Shown: positions 7,000-9,202 of the stretch, piece after piece
How positions within the stretch are numbered: the stretch's first letter is position 1
How the letters are laid out: every line of letters begins with the position of its first letter
Assembly (NCBI GenBank): GCA_937974825.1
Contig: CALJVD010000003.1
Span: 1 to 9,202 of the forward strand
Source of the DNA: an uncultured Oceanospirillaceae bacterium
Lineage (GTDB): Bacteria > Pseudomonadota > Gammaproteobacteria > Pseudomonadales > Oceanobacteraceae
DNA length: 9,202 nt
Direction of reading: 5' to 3'
The notes under the pieces: model-generated
What the model saw: only the letters and a program-made list of their open reading frames with translations
Databases searched by the model: none
What the model was told of the DNA's origin: nothing
Translations under genes and position numbers: made by a program

Positions 7000-7966
7000 T
7001 GAAAACCAAAGCGGCTTACGTCGCCCCGAAGAAAGCAGTCGTGAGTGGAAGCTGATAGAAAAACTAGTGTTAGATTTACAAGGCGAGCAGCGACGCTCAC
7101 GCCGTTGGGGAATCTTTTTTAAATCCTTAACCTTTATTTATCTGTTCTTTATTGTGTTTTCTTTAAGGTTGGGTACTGAAACAGAATTTTCTACACCAAC
7201 AGGTAAGTATGCTGCGGTAGTAGAAGTGAATGGTGTTATTGCCGCCGATCAAGACGCCAGTGCCGATGCGCTAATTAATGCTATTCGTGATGCGTATAAA
7301 GACAAAAAAGCGGTAGGGTTAATTTTACGTATTAATAGCCCTGGGGGTAGTCCTGTGCAGGCAGGTTATGTGTACGATGAAATTAATCGCCTAAAAGCAA
7401 CGCGTGAAGATTTCCCAGTGTACGCGGTGATTACCGATTTAGGTGCCTCGGGTGCATATTATATTGCCGCCGCCGCCGATGAGATTTATGCCGATAAAGC
7501 CAGTTTAGTGGGTTCTATTGGTGTGGTTGGCTCTGGCTTTGGCTTTACTGGATTGATGGAAAAGCTAGGCGTAGAACGTCGTCTTTATACCGCCGGTGAG
7601 CACAAAGGCTTTTTAGACCCATTTACGCCTGAGAACGCTGAAGAGAAAGCGTTTTGGCAAAGTGTGTTAGAAGTGACTCACAATCAGTTTATCGAACAAG
7701 TTAAAAAAGGGCGTGGCGATCGTTTAGCCGATAACCCTGACCTGTTCAGTGGATTGGTTTGGTCGGGTGAGCAAGCACTTGAATTAGGCTTAATCGATGG
7801 GCTGGCTTCAAGCAGTCAGATTGCGCGAGAACAGCTAGACACAGAAGAGTTGGTCGACTTCACCTATAAGATTAGTCCGTGGGACGAGTTTATGCGTCAG
7901 TTCGGAACCAGTGTTGGTAAGGGTGTTGCTAGTATGTTAACTCAACAAAATTACAATTTAAGGTAA
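6992..7966 (+). CDS. sppA: Short-form signal peptide peptidase SppA (peptidase family S49)
   Basis: 324-residue membrane-anchored serine protease that degrades cleaved signal peptides and possibly other membrane peptides. A basic cytoplasmic N-terminus (1-40, with RRSRR at 34-38) precedes a single transmembrane segment at about 41-60; the rest is one S49 domain facing the periplasm. Ser153 in LGASGAYYIAAAAD is the predicted nucleophile and Lys205 in TAGEHKG the general base; the 52-residue spacing equals that of the Ser147/Lys199 dyad of Bacillus subtilis SppA. NSPGGSP at 115-121 is the usual oxyanion-side loop. It is half the size of E. coli SppA (two fused domains), so it should work as an oligomer. 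The ATG at 6992 lies inside the last codons of the HAD gene. No maf gene follows it, unlike in Pseudomonas. Confidence 0.93.
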   Translation: MDNENQSGLRRPEESSREWKLIEKLVLDLQGEQRRSRRWGIFFKSLTFIYLFFIVFSLRLGTETEFSTPTGKYAAVVEVNGVIAADQDASADALINAIRDAYKDKKAVGLILRINSPGGSPVQAGYVYDEINRLKATREDFPVYAVITDLGASGAYYIAAAADEIYADKASLVGSIGVVGSGFGFTGLMEKLGVERRLYTAGEHKGFLDPFTPENAEEKAFWQSVLEVTHNQFIEQVKKGRGDRLADNPDLFSGLVWSGEQALELGLIDGLASSSQIAREQLDTEELVDFTYKISPWDEFMRQFGTSVGKGVASMLTQQNYNLR

Positions 7967-7972
7967 ATAATT

Positions 7973-8001
7973 TTGACACAAGGCCAATGCAACCATATCA
8001 T
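7973..8001 (+). promoter_or_regulatory. Near-consensus sigma70 promoter of yceD-rpmF-plsX
   Basis: TTGACA (7973-7978, perfect -35) and TATCAT (7996-8001, 5 of 6 for -10) are separated by exactly 17 bases, directly after the sppA stop. Transcription would begin near 8008, only a few bases before the ATG at 8012 that best fits YceD. This gives ribosomal protein L32 and PlsX their own strong promoter, independent of the rluC transcript. The TTG of the -35 is also an in-frame possible start codon, preceded by TAAGG, so a read-through transcript could be translated from farther upstream. Confidence 0.75.
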
Positions 8002-8011
8002 GTCGCGCACT

Positions 8012-8536
8012 ATGGCAGACGCTCAACTACCCAATCGTGTCGATGCAGTTAAATTAGTCAAAGTAAATCAACGACTTAATGCTGAAATCGAACAAAAAAA
8101 CTTAGCTCGTCTCAATGAGACGGTGGTTCGTTGTATTGAACCCGTAACCTGTGAAATTGAATTTACACAGGCTACAGATAAGCAAAGGTTAATGCAGGGA
8201 AGTTGTCGCACTAGTGTTGTTATGATTTGTCAGCGTTGCTTAGAGGAAGTCACTTATCCTATAAGTAGCGAATTTCAAATTGGCCTAGTCTTTGATGACG
8301 AACAAGCCAGCCAGCTTCCAAGGTATTTGGAGCCAGTTGAACTTGATGAAAATGGCCAGTTGGATTTGTGGACAGTAGTGGAAGATGAGGTATTATTAGC
8401 CTTGCCCATGTTCCCAACACATGCTGAAGACGAATGTCAGGCAAAAGTAGTAACGCAAGAGCCGGAAGCCGAAACCCAAAATTCAAGCGATGAGCGTCCA
8501 AACCCGTTTGCCGCTTTAGCTAAGCTTAAACAGTAA
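8012..8536 (+). CDS. yceD: YceD / DUF177, 23S rRNA accumulation protein
   Basis: 174 residues from ATG 8012, against 173 for E. coli YceD, a protein needed for normal 23S rRNA levels and conserved next to rpmF in most bacteria. Diagnostic features are the CxxC pair CQRC at 73-76, the block DLWTVVEDEVLLALPMFPTH at 118-137 with a following Cys142, and the NPFAALAKLK tail at 164-173. Two Cys pairs do not form an obvious zinc site, as is usual in the family. Longer starts exist in frame: ATG 8000 (178 aa) and TTG 7973 (187 aa, with TAAGG nine bases upstream). I prefer 8012 because MADAQLPNRVDAVKL aligns with the usual family start and the strong promoter overlaps the longer versions; its weakness is the absence of a Shine-Dalgarno. 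It precedes rpmF by 24 bases. Confidence 0.9.
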   Translation: MADAQLPNRVDAVKLVKVNQRLNAEIEQKNLARLNETVVRCIEPVTCEIEFTQATDKQRLMQGSCRTSVVMICQRCLEEVTYPISSEFQIGLVFDDEQASQLPRYLEPVELDENGQLDLWTVVEDEVLLALPMFPTHAEDECQAKVVTQEPEAETQNSSDERPNPFAALAKLKQ

Positions 8537-8560
8537 TAGCGATTAGTTAGGAGCCTTACC

Positions 8561-8746
8561 ATGGCAGTTCAAAAAAGCAAAGTAACTCGTTCAAAGCGCG
8601 GTATGCGTCGTTCGCACGACGGAATTGATGCATCTGCAGTAGCATTAACAACTGACCCAACTAGCGGTGAAGTTCATCGTCGTCACCACGTAAGTGCAGA
8701 CGGTTTCTACCGTGGCAAAAAAGTTGTGGAGACAGGCAACAACTAA
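8561..8746 (+). CDS. rpmF: 50S ribosomal protein L32 (bL32)
   Basis: 61-residue basic protein of the large subunit. It begins MAVQKSKVTRSKRGMRRSHD and keeps the RRHHVSADGFYRGKKV block (40-55) of E. coli L32 (57 aa). It has no cysteines, so it is the zinc-free form found in gammaproteobacteria. A strong ribosome binding site, TTAGGAG at 8547-8553, lies seven bases before the ATG, unlike the weakly led yceD and plsX beside it; high translation is expected for a ribosomal protein. It is the middle gene of the conserved yceD-rpmF-plsX cluster linking ribosome and membrane lipid synthesis. Confidence 0.98.
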   Translation: MAVQKSKVTRSKRGMRRSHDGIDASAVALTTDPTSGEVHRRHHVSADGFYRGKKVVETGNN

Positions 8747-8747
8747 T

Positions 8748-9202
8748 ATGTTTACCCTTGCGGTAGATGTAATGGGTGGGGACTTAGGTCCCCACGTTGC
8801 GTTAAGGGCGTGCAAGAAGTTACTGCGTAAGCGTAAAGATGTATGCCTCGTTATCTCTATTCTTAAACCTTTAGCTGATGAAGCTGAGCGGTATCTAGGT
8901 CATTCTGACCGAGTTCGAATTCTTCCTTGTGAAACAGAAATCACTAATGATGATAAACCATCACGCATGTTGCGCTCTGGTTTAAACAGCACCATGGCGG
9001 CTGCCATCATGGAAGTAAAAGAAAAACGTGCTCAAGCGGTCTTGTCGCCAGGCAATACTGGTGCGTTGATGATTTTATCTAAGCATTTACTCAAAACCTT
9101 TGATGGTATTGAAAGGCCCGCATTAGCAACCTTGTTGCCTACGGTTAATAAGCCGTTATTAATGTTGGATTTAGGTGCTAATTTAAATGTATCGGTAGAG
9201 CA
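8748..9202 (+). CDS. plsX: Phosphate acyltransferase PlsX, N-terminal part (cut by window end)
   Basis: The first 151 residues of PlsX (family length about 330-345), the peripheral membrane enzyme that turns acyl-ACP and phosphate into acyl-phosphate for glycerol-3-phosphate acylation by PlsY. The start LAVDVMGGDLGP (4-15) is the family signature, followed by KPSRMLRS (70-77), NTGALM (103-108), GIERPALATLLP (120-131) and LDLGANLN (140-147). Several usually constant positions differ: SPGNTG instead of SAGNTG (100-105), GANLN instead of GANVD (143-147), and NST instead of the usual SSM-type serines (80-82). The ATG is one base after the rpmF stop with no clear Shine-Dalgarno, so it is likely translated by coupling to rpmF. 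fab genes usually follow downstream but are outside the window. Confidence 0.95.
   Translation, partial: MFTLAVDVMGGDLGPHVALRACKKLLRKRKDVCLVISILKPLADEAERYLGHSDRVRILPCETEITNDDKPSRMLRSGLNSTMAAAIMEVKEKRAQAVLSPGNTGALMILSKHLLKTFDGIERPALATLLPTVNKPLLMLDLGANLNVSVE

Noticed and set aside
8259..8501. Minus-strand open frame of 80 codons opposite yceD, and a 60-codon one opposite the HAD gene (6578-6760)
   Set aside because: Both lie antisense to well-supported genes, lack recognisable domains and have no clear ribosome binding site.

Overview
The window is a conserved chromosomal housekeeping region of a gammaproteobacterium. The evidence is the divergent rne / rluC arrangement, a large RNase E with a scaffold tail, and the run rluC – HAD phosphatase – sppA – yceD – rpmF – plsX, an order known from Pseudomonas, Shewanella and related lineages. 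Base composition is AT-leaning to balanced by eye. A Na+/H+ antiporter of the NhaC family next door fits a marine or salt-exposed lifestyle, but the genus cannot be fixed from the sequence alone.

Layout. Bases 1-119 are the 3' end of an unidentified plus-strand gene, possibly an MscS-type channel. It faces nhaC, which lies on the minus strand (181-1758); a 17-bp perfect inverted repeat sits at their junction and includes the nhaC stop codon. Upstream of nhaC is a leader with a candidate sigma70 promoter and a hairpin, then a strong terminator (1933-1958) that closes rne. rne (minus strand, start best placed at 4981) encodes a 1001-aa RNase E: a canonical catalytic half followed by a long disordered tail. 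The 406-bp rne/rluC divergent gap holds a very good rne promoter (5326-5354) and a roughly 340-nt leader with several hairpins, as in E. coli, where the rne leader mediates autoregulation.

From 5388 on, everything is on the plus strand and tightly packed: rluC (23S rRNA pseudouridine synthase), a HAD phosphatase overlapping it, a short membrane-anchored SppA peptidase, then a near-consensus sigma70 promoter at 7973-8001 that starts a second unit: yceD (23S rRNA accumulation), rpmF (ribosomal protein L32) and plsX (phospholipid synthesis; cut off by the window end).

Themes: RNA decay (RNase E), 23S rRNA modification and 50S assembly (RluC, YceD, L32), membrane protein/peptide turnover (SppA) and membrane lipid synthesis (PlsX). 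I see no mobile element, CRISPR, RNA gene or phage remnant, and no clear undescribed system. The most useful details are regulatory ones (promoters, leader structures, unusual starts) and divergent features of the RNase E tail and of PlsX.
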